From positions 62,001 through 126,000 of the forward strand of contig CAZMPN010000002.1 of NCBI GenBank assembly GCA_964568395.1: a DNA stretch of 64,000 bases. The letters run 5' to 3'. Below the pieces are notes generated by a model, which worked only from the letters and a program-made list of their open reading frames with translations, did not search any database and was not told where the DNA came from. This stretch comes from UBA6016 sp964568395 (GTDB taxonomy: Bacteria; Campylobacterota; Campylobacteria; Campylobacterales; UBA6016). The position numbers and the translations under genes are program-made. The first letter of the stretch is position 1, and each line of letters starts with the position of its first letter. This document shows positions 44,336 to 51,682 of this stretch, in pieces.

Positions 44336-44650
44336 ATGAGAAACAAAATGACCAAAGCACAAATAATCGAACACCTAAAGGCAAAAAAAGATGAGTTTCG
44401 CCAAAGATACGGCATCACGGCTCTAGGGCTATACGGTAGCTACGCTAGAGATGAAGCAAATGAGGCTAGCGATGTGGATGTGTTTTATGAGAGGGATAGC
44501 GGGTTTGAGCTTGAGAGTGGGCTGGAGTTTTTGCGTGTGGCAGATGAGCTGGCAAGAGAGCTGGGTGTGCGAAAGGTAGATTTTGTGGGGCTAAAGTATA
44601 TGAACCCGATAGTAAAACACTACGCCAAAAAGGATTTTATCTATGTATAA
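44336..44650 (+). CDS. MNT-type nucleotidyltransferase (MntA-like), without a HEPN partner
   Basis: A 104-residue protein with the minimal nucleotidyltransferase signature GSYARDEANEASDVDVFYE (Gly-Ser then Asp-x-Asp, at about residues 34-52). In HEPN/MNT toxin-antitoxin pairs such a protein modifies the HEPN RNase by adenylylation. No HEPN ORF is adjacent; the next gene is an acyltransferase. Either ATG at 44336 or 44348 may be the start. A TATAAT is close upstream. It may be an orphan or may act on other proteins. Confidence 0.8.
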   Translation: MRNKMTKAQIIEHLKAKKDEFRQRYGITALGLYGSYARDEANEASDVDVFYERDSGFELESGLEFLRVADELARELGVRKVDFVGLKYMNPIVKHYAKKDFIYV

Positions 44651-44665
44651 AGAGGTTGTTTTAGC

Positions 44666-45631
44666 TTGAGTGAGCGTATCCACTATCTCGACTCCCTCAA
44701 AGTCCTAGCTATCTTCGCCGTCGTACTCATACACTCGGCGTCCACGACTCTTTATACGACACAGCCTGGCGATGCGCTGTTTGCGTACGCCAATCTGCTG
44801 GATTCTTTTTCCCGCTTTTGCGTGCCAGTGTTTTTTATGGCGAGCGGTGCCGTGCTGCTCTCCCGTGATTACGATATAGCGGATTTTTACCGCAAGAGAC
44901 TTACGAAGATTATTCCGGTGCTTGTGTTTTGGTCGGCAGTCTATGCGGCGTTTCGAGTGGTTGTGAAGGGTGAAGCATTTGAGCCGTTGAAGCTTGCGGC
45001 GTCATTTTTTGGCGGACATATCTACTATCATCTGTGGTTTTTGTACGTCATCGTCATCTTATATCTGCTAACCCCGTTTATGCGCCGTCTTATCCTTGCC
45101 ATGGGCCACAAAGAGGCGTTTTTGCTTCTCGCTATCTGGCTCGTCGTAGCGGTCTTGTTGCCGCATCTAGAGAGCGTGAGCGGGCTGAAATTTGGCTTCG
45201 CGTATCGTGAATTCGGGGCGTATTCTGGATATTTTATGCTCGGGTTTTATCTTTCCCGTATGGAGTTTTCAAAGCCTCCTACCGCACTTTTGATGTTTGC
45301 TGCTTCCAGTTTTGCTATTTTTTATCTGACGGGAGTTTTTTCGCTCCAAAAAGGCGAGCTTGCCGGACTGTTTTACGACTACTCTTCGCCGCTCGTCTTC
45401 ATTCAGGGCGTATCGATGTTTTTGTTTTTCAAGGGTTTTGAGAAGGCCAGGGCGTTAGAGTACGCCTCAAAGCTCGCCCCGCTCGTGTTTGGCGTATATC
45501 TGGCGCATCCTATTGTCTTGGAGTATTCAGGCTTCATTGAAGATCTTGCGCTAAAAGCTCTGTTTGTATTTTGCGTTTCGCTCGGCGTTGTCAGGATTTT
45601 GTGTTACGGCGGCCTAAAGAGGTTTTTGTAA
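44666..45631 (+). CDS. Acyltransferase family 3 membrane protein
   Basis: A 321-residue protein with about nine to ten hydrophobic segments, starting at TTG (SERIHYLDSLKVLAIFAVVLIH). The conserved N-terminal RIHYLDSLKV and the LIHSAS histidine are typical of OatA/NodX-like O-acyltransferases that acetylate surface glycans or peptidoglycan. FFMASGAVLL and HLWFLYVIVI are also family-like. It lies 15 bases after the MNT gene; the two may be co-transcribed. Confidence 0.85.
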   Translation: MSERIHYLDSLKVLAIFAVVLIHSASTTLYTTQPGDALFAYANLLDSFSRFCVPVFFMASGAVLLSRDYDIADFYRKRLTKIIPVLVFWSAVYAAFRVVVKGEAFEPLKLAASFFGGHIYYHLWFLYVIVILYLLTPFMRRLILAMGHKEAFLLLAIWLVVAVLLPHLESVSGLKFGFAYREFGAYSGYFMLGFYLSRMEFSKPPTALLMFAASSFAIFYLTGVFSLQKGELAGLFYDYSSPLVFIQGVSMFLFFKGFEKARALEYASKLAPLVFGVYLAHPIVLEYSGFIEDLALKALFVFCVSLGVVRILCYGGLKRFL

Positions 45632-45687
45632 GGCGTACGGGAACGCCAAATGCAATGTAGTTTGTCAAAAAACTCCGAGGTGTCAAC

Positions 45688-46524
45688 ATGGCTGATTTGG
45701 CAAAAATAGCTGACGAGCTAAAAGAGGGCGAATGTATATTGTATCTTGGGATGGGAAACTATCGCGGCCTGAAGTTCTCGGACGGCTCGGACGTGCCTTT
45801 TGACAGCGATACGATCATATTGGCGCTAAACGACGGCAGTCCTATGGCGCCAAGACTGATGTACGAGTACGCCAGAGCCGCCATGAGCATGGAGCAGAGC
45901 CGCGGACGAAAATACCTCGAAGAGAAGCTCAAGACTATCTACAAAAAAGAGTTCGAAAAATCATACGTTTATACCCTCATACAAAAGCTAATGCCAAAAT
46001 ACATAGTCGACACCAACTATGACGACCAGATACTATCCATATACTCTGTCGTGCCCCATTATCTGATACAGGGCAAGGCTCGCATCGGCGCCAGTCTGGA
46101 CAGGTTTGAGATATTCGAGTGGGATGTGGCAGCAAAAGCCTACAAACAGATACAAAAAGAGGCGCTAACCATTGACAAACCCATAATATTCAAGCCTATG
46201 GGGTGCATAACTCCTACCGGGTCGCTGATAGTCTCGGACGCCGACTTTGTCGATTGGATTACCGAGGCGATGGGCGGGTTTGCCTTGCCGCCGATACTCA
46301 AGGATTTTAGAGAGGGCAAGAAGTATTTGATGCTTGGGCTTACTTTTGCCAAAGATACCGAGAGGATGGTGGCGAACGAAATAACGATAGGCCTTGGCGG
46401 CGGATATTTCGTAAGCGATCAGGAGCCGGTCAAAAATTGCCTGAAATACCTGGCTTTGCATAAGATGGAAGCGATAAGCGAGGCTCCAAACGAGTTTGCG
46501 AAAAAGCTATTGGAGTTTCTATAG
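45688..46524 (+). CDS. Divergent SIR2-like protein lacking the catalytic histidine
   Basis: A 278-residue soluble protein whose motif order follows SIR2-like NAD-binding domains: ILYLGMGNY (17-25) in place of the G-A-G-x-S loop, DTNYDD (108-113) in place of TTNYD, KPMGCI (169-174) where SIR2 has x-HG-x, IVSDADFVDWI after it, and LMLGLTFAKDTERMV as the late Rossmann strand. The catalytic His is therefore Met171, so ordinary deacetylase or NADase chemistry is unlikely. It may only bind NAD or a related ligand. The start follows a CGAGGTG site. Its last six bases overlap the end of trpF on the other strand. Confidence 0.65.
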   Translation: MADLAKIADELKEGECILYLGMGNYRGLKFSDGSDVPFDSDTIILALNDGSPMAPRLMYEYARAAMSMEQSRGRKYLEEKLKTIYKKEFEKSYVYTLIQKLMPKYIVDTNYDDQILSIYSVVPHYLIQGKARIGASLDRFEIFEWDVAAKAYKQIQKEALTIDKPIIFKPMGCITPTGSLIVSDADFVDWITEAMGGFALPPILKDFREGKKYLMLGLTFAKDTERMVANEITIGLGGGYFVSDQEPVKNCLKYLALHKMEAISEAPNEFAKKLLEFL

Positions 46525-47109
46525 GCTTTTGGCTTTTAGTACGAACTCTTTTATCTTGGCTTTATCTTTTACGCCCGGACTGCTTTCGACCCCGCTGGAG
46601 ACGTCTACGCCGTAAAATCCAAGACCTTTTAATTCGGCTAGATTTTCGCTCGTTAGGCCGCCTGCAAGTATGATGCGCGATGTGTCTGCGCCGTCAAACC
46701 ACTCTAGGTTTAGCCTTTTCCCGGCTCCTCCATAGCTCTCTACAAAGCTGTCTACCAAACGGTATTCGCTCGAATGACGGGATATATCCTCTTTTGTTGC
46801 CGCTCTTACGACTTTGACGTGTTTTGTTTCGAGTTTTCCATAGAAAAAGGGGCTGGCCTCGAAGTGTATCTGGGCTAGGGAGATGTTGCAAAAAGAGCAG
46901 ATCTCGTCTATTTTTGAGGCCTCTTCGTTTACGAACAGTCCGACCCGCTCCACAAAAGGAGGCAGCTTCGATATGAGCTCCTTCGCCGCCTCTGCCGAGA
47001 TGTTTCTAGGCGATTTGTCGTAAAAGACGAATCCGAGGGCATCCGCCCCCGCGTCTATCGCCGCATAAGCGTCTTCGAGCTTTGTCAGCCCGCAGATCTT
47101 TACCCTCAT
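46519..47109 (-). CDS. trpF: Phosphoribosylanthranilate isomerase
   Basis: Amadori rearrangement in tryptophan synthesis. The 196-residue TIM barrel begins MRVKICGLTKLEDAYAAID, with the catalytic Cys in KICGLT and Asp in GVDVSSGVESSPG, plus the phosphate-binding ILAGGLTSENLAEL. It stands apart from other trp genes and is coupled to rpe by an ATGA overlap, an arrangement that has no obvious pathway logic. Confidence 0.95.
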   Translation of the reverse strand: MRVKICGLTKLEDAYAAIDAGADALGFVFYDKSPRNISAEAAKELISKLPPFVERVGLFVNEEASKIDEICSFCNISLAQIHFEASPFFYGKLETKHVKVVRAATKEDISRHSSEYRLVDSFVESYGGAGKRLNLEWFDGADTSRIILAGGLTSENLAELKGLGFYGVDVSSGVESSPGVKDKAKIKEFVLKAKSL

Positions 47110-47744
47110 CGTAGGCTATCTATCGCTTTTTTGTAGTCGCCTGAGCCGAATACGTAGCTGCCTGCTACCAGCACGTCCGCTCCGGCGTCTTTTAAGATAC
47201 CGGCATTTTTGTCGTTTACCCCGCCGTCTACTTCGACCAGCGTTTTTAGTCCGCGTCTAAGTATCTCGTTTTTTAGGCTCTCTACTTTTCGCACGACGTT
47301 TTCTATGAATTTTTGTCCGCCAAAGCCCGGATTTACGCTCATTAAAAGCACCATATCCACATCATCCAGTATATACTCCAGGCTTTTTTCGTTCGTATGC
47401 GGATTTAGTACTACGCCAGGCTTGATGCCGAAGCCTCTTATCTTTTGGGCTAACCTGTGGGCGTGTTTTTCCTCTTCGATATGGAAAGTGATGTATTCAG
47501 GCTTTAGCGGCGCAAAAATATCCACGAAAAAGCTGTTGTTTTCCACCATCAAGTGCACGTCCAGAGGTTTCGTTGCGGCTTTCGCCACCGCTTCTACTAC
47601 TACGGGGCCGATAGTGAGATTTGGGACGAAGTGGCCGTCCATCACGTCTACGTGCACAAGGTCGCATCCGGCGTCGCATATCGCCTTTACGTCACGGGCC
47701 AGATTGCCGAAATCGGCGGAGAGAATACTAGGTGCTATCAGCAT
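47106..47744 (-). CDS. rpe: Ribulose-phosphate 3-epimerase
   Basis: Interconverts ribulose 5-phosphate and xylulose 5-phosphate. 212 residues from ATG at 47744 (MLIAPSILSADFGNL); a TTG two codons earlier is in frame but the AAGG site suits the ATG. Metal and catalytic motifs are HVDVMDGHFVPNLTIGP, HLMVEN, VLLMSVNPGFGGQKF and VDGGVN. It diverges from rpmB, as in C. jejuni. Confidence 0.96.
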   Translation of the reverse strand: MLIAPSILSADFGNLARDVKAICDAGCDLVHVDVMDGHFVPNLTIGPVVVEAVAKAATKPLDVHLMVENNSFFVDIFAPLKPEYITFHIEEEKHAHRLAQKIRGFGIKPGVVLNPHTNEKSLEYILDDVDMVLLMSVNPGFGGQKFIENVVRKVESLKNEILRRGLKTLVEVDGGVNDKNAGILKDAGADVLVAGSYVFGSGDYKKAIDSLR

Positions 47745-47793
47745 AAACAAAACCTTATCTTTTTGTGAAATTATATTTTAAGGCTCGTTAAAG

Positions 47794-47799
47794 TATAAT
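47794..47799 (+). promoter_or_regulatory. -10 element of rpmB
   Basis: TATAAT in AAAGTATAATCC, 39 bases before the rpmB ATG. No strong -35, in line with Campylobacter promoters. Confidence 0.6.
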
Positions 47800-47837
47800 C
47801 CCGGCAAAAATTCTAAAAATTTTTAAAAGGCTTTAAA

Positions 47838-48026
47838 ATGGCAAGAAGATGTATGATAAGCGGTAAAGGCGTTCAAGCCGGCAATAACGTGAGCCACGCT
47901 AACAACAAAACTAAAAGAAGATTTCTACCAAACCTTAGAACGGTAAGAATTCAACTTGAAGACGGAACTACTAGAAAAATCAAAGTAGCTGCTTCTACTC
48001 TTAGAACAATGAAAAAAGGCGCTTAA
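47838..48026 (+). CDS. rpmB: 50S ribosomal protein L28
   Basis: A 62-residue basic protein, standard length, starting MARRCMISGKGVQAGNNVSHA. It ends in TLRTMKKGA. An AAAAGG site precedes the ATG. The last codons form the left arm of a terminator hairpin. Confidence 0.98.
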   Translation: MARRCMISGKGVQAGNNVSHANNKTKRRFLPNLRTVRIQLEDGTTRKIKVAASTLRTMKKGA

Positions 48027-48046
48027 TTTTTTAAGCGCTTCCCTCT
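48019..48046 (+). terminator. Terminator of rpmB
   Basis: Eight-base stem GCGCTTAA/TTAAGCGC with a TTTT loop (48019-48038), containing the rpmB stop codon, followed by TTCCCTCTTCTTTT. Confidence 0.8.
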
Positions 48047-48066
48047 TCTTTTCCCTTCTTTTACGC

Positions 48067-48074
48067 TAAAATAT
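48067..48074 (+). promoter_or_regulatory. Possible -10 of the toxin-antitoxin pair
   Basis: CTAAAATA, about 27 bases before the antitoxin ATG, after the rpmB terminator. A candidate only. Confidence 0.35.
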
Positions 48075-48100
48075 CCGCAAATACTATTAAAGGTTTGAAT

Positions 48101-48325
48101 ATGCAAGCCACATTTATACTTGAACCAAACGAAATAAACGCATCTTTGATAGAGAAGCTAAAAGTAATGTTTGGCGATAAAAAAATAGAGCTAAGCGTAC
48201 AAGAAGTAGACGACACTGCGTATTTGGAAAAATCAGAAGTAAATAAAACAAAGTTGACTAGTGCAATTGAAAATATCAGAGACGGTAAAAATCTAGTAGA
48301 AGCGGACGCAAAGCTATTTCAATGA
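48101..48325 (+). CDS. Antitoxin of a YoeB-type pair
   Basis: A 74-residue protein read from ATG 48101 (AAAGG eight bases upstream; a TTG two codons earlier is also open). It starts MQATFILEPNEINASLIEKL, is acidic, and its C-terminal half (KTKLTSAIENIRDGKNL) looks like a toxin-wrapping helix. The fold class is not clear from sequence. It overlaps the toxin gene by four bases (ATGA), the usual antitoxin-first order. Confidence 0.8.
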   Translation: MQATFILEPNEINASLIEKLKVMFGDKKIELSVQEVDDTAYLEKSEVNKTKLTSAIENIRDGKNLVEADAKLFQ

Positions 48326-48579
48326 AAAAAGTCCTTTTTGAAGGCTCCGCATTTGAGGATTTCGGCAACTGGGCTACGAACGACAAAAAAATATATCAAA
48401 AAATCATTACCTTAATAAAAGACATAGACAGAAGTCCGTTCACAGGTCTTGGCAAACCGGAAGCCTTGAAGCACAACTTCAGCGGCTATTGGTCTAGGCG
48501 AATCAACGACGAGCATAGGCTTATCTATAAGGTGACAGGCGAGAGTATCATAATCGCTTCGTGCAAGTATCATTATTAA
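48322..48579 (+). CDS. YoeB/Txe-type toxin (mRNA interferase)
   Basis: An 85-residue RelE-fold protein of the Txe/YoeB group, which cleaves mRNA at the ribosome. Family motifs are FEDFGNWATNDKKIYQKI, GKPEALKHNFSGYWSRRIN and HRLIYKV, ending CKYHY; the Glu in GLGKPEALK, the Arg pair and the C-terminal His-Tyr match YoeB catalytic residues. It is intact and coupled to its antitoxin, placed between rpmB and argJ. Confidence 0.92.
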   Translation: MKKVLFEGSAFEDFGNWATNDKKIYQKIITLIKDIDRSPFTGLGKPEALKHNFSGYWSRRINDEHRLIYKVTGESIIIASCKYHY

Positions 48580-48591
48580 AAAGGTTTTTAT

Positions 48592-49782
48592 ATGATGTTC
48601 AAAATTTTACCTATTCACGGCGGAGTATGTGCGGCCGAAGGATTTTTCGCAAACGGAGTGAGCGCCGGGCTGAGGGGCAACGATCAGCCTGACGTAGCCT
48701 ATATCTATTCCGACTCTATATGCGAAGTTGACGCCGTATTTACGAAAAACAAATTTCAAGCGGCTCCGATAGCGCACTTCAAAGAACTTGGAAATTTCCA
48801 GACCAACTTTGTGCTCGTAAACGCCAAAAACGCAAACGCAATGACGGGTGCAAAAGGCGTCGAGGATATAAAAGAGCTTCTTAGTGCCCTGCAAGCAAAA
48901 TATCCGCAAATCAAAAACCCGGTGATGAGCTCGACCGGCGTAATAGGCGTCAGACTTCCAAAAGAGAAGATAGCGGCTACGTTTGAGAAGTTTGATCTTG
49001 GCGTAAAAGACGGCGATGCAGCGGCCAGGGCTATCATGACGACCGATAGATGGAAAAAAGAGATAGCTCTCAAAGTGGAGCTTGAAGACGGCAGAAGTTT
49101 CAAGGTGGGGGCGATGGCGAAGGGCGCCGGTATGATAAATCCAAACCTTGCGACGATGCTATGTTTCATAGCGACCGACGGCGATATGCCAAAAGCGGAT
49201 ATAAAAGAGCTTCTGGCGGAGGTAAGTCATACTACGTTTAACGCTATTTCGGTGGATGGGGACACATCTACAAACGATACGGTAATGGTGCTCGCCAACA
49301 AAAAAAGCGGAGCGTACAGCAAAGATGCGATGAGGGAGGCGCTGAAAATAGTGATGCACAACCTTGCGACGTCGATGGTAAAAGACGGGGAGGGGGCTAC
49401 GAAACTATGCGCCTTTAGAGTAAAAGGGGCAAAAAGCGCCGTAGACGCAGAGAAGGCGGCAAAAGCTCTATCAAATTCCCCGCTTGTCAAGACTGCGCTT
49501 TTCGGATGCGACCCGAATTGGGGCAGGATAGCCTCTACGATAGGCGCTAGCGGCGTAGAGTGCGCCTATGAGAGCCTTGTGATTTCGTTTGAAGATGTGA
49601 CCGTGTTTGACAAGGGCGAAATAAGTTTCGATAAAGAGATGGAAGCAAAAGCCGCGGCTGTGCTAAAAAAAGACGAGTTTGCGATTATTTGCGACCTAGG
49701 GCTTGGCGAAGAGAGCTTTACGGCCTACGGGTGCGACCTGGGGTATGAATACGTCAAAATCAACGCCGATTATAGGACTTAA
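48592..49782 (+). CDS. argJ: Bifunctional ornithine acetyltransferase / N-acetylglutamate synthase
   Basis: Cyclic arginine biosynthesis enzyme, 396 residues. It is self-cleaved at the conserved Ala-Thr bond in NLATMLCFIATD (Thr is the nucleophile). The chain begins MMFKILPIHGGVCAAEGFF, and the oxyanion region SSTGVIG is present. Two ATG codons in tandem make the exact start uncertain by one residue. GGTTTTTAT precedes it, 12 bases after the toxin gene. Confidence 0.96.
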   Translation: MMFKILPIHGGVCAAEGFFANGVSAGLRGNDQPDVAYIYSDSICEVDAVFTKNKFQAAPIAHFKELGNFQTNFVLVNAKNANAMTGAKGVEDIKELLSALQAKYPQIKNPVMSSTGVIGVRLPKEKIAATFEKFDLGVKDGDAAARAIMTTDRWKKEIALKVELEDGRSFKVGAMAKGAGMINPNLATMLCFIATDGDMPKADIKELLAEVSHTTFNAISVDGDTSTNDTVMVLANKKSGAYSKDAMREALKIVMHNLATSMVKDGEGATKLCAFRVKGAKSAVDAEKAAKALSNSPLVKTALFGCDPNWGRIASTIGASGVECAYESLVISFEDVTVFDKGEISFDKEMEAKAAAVLKKDEFAIICDLGLGEESFTAYGCDLGYEYVKINADYRT

Positions 49783-49830
49783 GCGCCTTTTTTGTAGAAT
49801 ACTTTTAAGCAAAATTTAAAGGGAGAAGAT

Positions 49831-50049
49831 ATGTTCCACGAATATAGAGATATCGTTTCAAAACTAAAAGTAGAAAATGCGCACTTTGCAAAAATTTTTG
49901 AAAAACACAACGAACTTGACGACAAAATCGATCAAGAAGGCGCGCATATAGATACTATCGAGCTTGAAAAACTAAAAAAAGAGAAACTTCACCTAAAAGA
50001 TGAAGCGTACAATATGATCATGGAATACAAAAAGGCTAACAACCTATAA
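49831..50049 (+). CDS. YdcH/DUF465 small helical protein
   Basis: A 72-residue, all-helical, charged protein (MFHEYRDIVSKLKVENAHF, then a FEKHNELDDKI turn and EKLKKEKLHLKDEAYNMI). It matches the DUF465 family, whose role is unknown. A GGGAGAAG site precedes it and a TAGAAT -10-like sequence lies about 30 bases upstream. C. jejuni has a similar gene near rpmB, as I recall. Confidence 0.85.
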   Translation: MFHEYRDIVSKLKVENAHFAKIFEKHNELDDKIDQEGAHIDTIELEKLKKEKLHLKDEAYNMIMEYKKANNL

Positions 50050-50054
50050 TTGCC

Positions 50055-50080
50055 AAATAAGCCCTCGGGCTTATTTGTGT
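50055..50080. terminator. Bidirectional terminator between the DUF465 gene and the antiporter
   Basis: A perfect ten-base inverted repeat AAATAAGCCC/GGGCTTATTT (50055-50064 with 50067-50076). On the plus strand it ends in TTTGTGT, and the stop codon of the convergent antiporter (50073-50071) is inside the right arm. Confidence 0.8.
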
Positions 50081-51681
50081 ATCTTGCAAGTTAACGCCAT
50101 CTCCACCAGTTTTTTACCGACCTCTTCGCTCTCATCCACCAACAAATCAACGCCGGCGGCTCTTATTAGCTTATATTCCCTATCGTTTCTGGTTCTGGCC
50201 ACAAGGTTTACTTTCGGATAGTTGAATCTTATTATTTCGCAAATTGTTAGCAGCTCTTCCTCTCTGTCTATCGTGACGACGACGGCTGACGCCTCTTTGA
50301 CTTTTAGCGTCTCCAGCATATTCTTTTGCATCGCGTTTCCGAATATGACGTTGTGCCCCCTTGCTTGCGCATCGTATACGAGATCTCTTTGGTTCTCTAC
50401 GGCTATGTATTCAAAACCGTTAACCGACAAATTTCTTATTACCGCCTTTCCGGTATTCCCAAAACCGATGACCACGACATGGTTTTTGTAGCCGGAAGAC
50501 TTTTCTATGATGTCGCTGTCTTTGCTTTTTGTAAATCTATAAGAGATTTCCGCTAGATATTTGGCTAGAAACGGCGTTATTATCATCGACAGCGCCGCGA
50601 CGGCTATGAATGTTTGCGCCAACTCTTCCGTAATAAGAGAGATGCTTTTGGCGTATGCGAATATTACAAACGAGAATTCGCCTATCTGCGAGAGCAGTAT
50701 CGCCGTTTTGATAGCCGTCCTAGACGAATATCTGAATATCTTTGAAAGATAGAAGATTATTACCGTCTTGGCCGCCATGATTCCCACCGTCAATAAAACG
50801 ATGAGCAGTATGTTTTTGATTAGAAAATGTACGTCTATCAATATGCCTATGGACAAAAAGAATACGCCAAGCAGCAAATCCCTAAACGGGATAAGGTCGG
50901 CTTCTATCTGATGCTTGAAAGCCGATTCCGAGATGATGATGCCCGCGATGAATGCGCCGAGCGAATACGGCACATGGAAGAAGTGCGCTATAGCCGCAGA
51001 GGTAATAACTATCAGCAGTACCGCCGTCATAAATAGTTCGTTTGATTTTGCGCCGGTCACGTGTTTTAGGAAATAGGATACTCCGTATTTGCCGAAAAAG
51101 TAGATAGCTATCATTCCGCCTATAGAGTTTAGCCCAGTATGCCAAAGCAGCGTGCCAAGATCCTTGGAAGTGTCGGCCAGTATGGTCACAAGAATCAAAA
51201 TAGGAACGACGGCGATATCTTGCATCAGCAGGATGCCGATGGAGTTTCTGCCGTGGTTCCTCCCCATTTTTCCTGTCTCTTGGAGTATCTTTAGGATAAT
51301 GGTCGTAGATGAGAGGGCAAGCGTAAATCCGAGCGCTACGGCTATTTTTTTGTCAAAGTCCAGTAGATGGTGTAGCACGAAGCCAAAGATTAGCCCGCTA
51401 ACCAGAATCTGTAGACCGCCGAGCCCTAAAACCTCTTTTTTCATGGAGCTCAGTTTTTCCAACGAGAACTCCAGCCCTATCATAAACATCAGAAATACGA
51501 CGCCGAATTCCGCTATGGCCGTCAGCTCTTCGCTTCCGGTAAGGCCGAAAAACTGCCTTGCGGTTATACCGGTAATGATGTATCCGATAACGGTGCTGAT
51601 GCCTATTCTTTTTAGAAATAGATTTAGGATAATTGCAAAAAATATTATGAACGAGACTATAAAGAGTTGATTTTCGTGCAT
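50071..51681 (-). CDS. Kef/RosB-type cation:proton antiporter with TrkA-N domain
   Basis: A 536-residue monovalent cation:proton antiporter 2 family protein. About 12 hydrophobic segments fill residues 1-385, with GYIITGITARQFFGL, LALSSTTIILKIL and GAFIAGIIISES. A cytosolic RCK/TrkA-N domain follows, with the nucleotide loop VVVIGFGNTGKAVIRNL near 405. It probably moves K+ or Na+ against H+ under ligand control. It starts one base after radA ends (radA upstream on the minus strand). Confidence 0.92.
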   Translation of the reverse strand: MHENQLFIVSFIIFFAIILNLFLKRIGISTVIGYIITGITARQFFGLTGSEELTAIAEFGVVFLMFMIGLEFSLEKLSSMKKEVLGLGGLQILVSGLIFGFVLHHLLDFDKKIAVALGFTLALSSTTIILKILQETGKMGRNHGRNSIGILLMQDIAVVPILILVTILADTSKDLGTLLWHTGLNSIGGMIAIYFFGKYGVSYFLKHVTGAKSNELFMTAVLLIVITSAAIAHFFHVPYSLGAFIAGIIISESAFKHQIEADLIPFRDLLLGVFFLSIGILIDVHFLIKNILLIVLLTVGIMAAKTVIIFYLSKIFRYSSRTAIKTAILLSQIGEFSFVIFAYAKSISLITEELAQTFIAVAALSMIITPFLAKYLAEISYRFTKSKDSDIIEKSSGYKNHVVVIGFGNTGKAVIRNLSVNGFEYIAVENQRDLVYDAQARGHNVIFGNAMQKNMLETLKVKEASAVVVTIDREEELLTICEIIRFNYPKVNLVARTRNDREYKLIRAAGVDLLVDESEEVGKKLVEMALTCKIHK

Positions 51682-51682
51682 C

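Noticed and set aside
44256..44680. HEPN toxin gene next to the MNT gene
   Set aside because: No ORF with the Rx4-6H motif is present on either strand around the MNT gene.
47209..47781. Open frame of 190 codons on the plus strand
   Set aside because: Antisense to rpe, rich in Ser/Thr, no recognisable domain.
51152..51670. Open frame of 172 codons on the plus strand
   Set aside because: Antisense to the membrane part of the antiporter; a mirror of hydrophobic codons.
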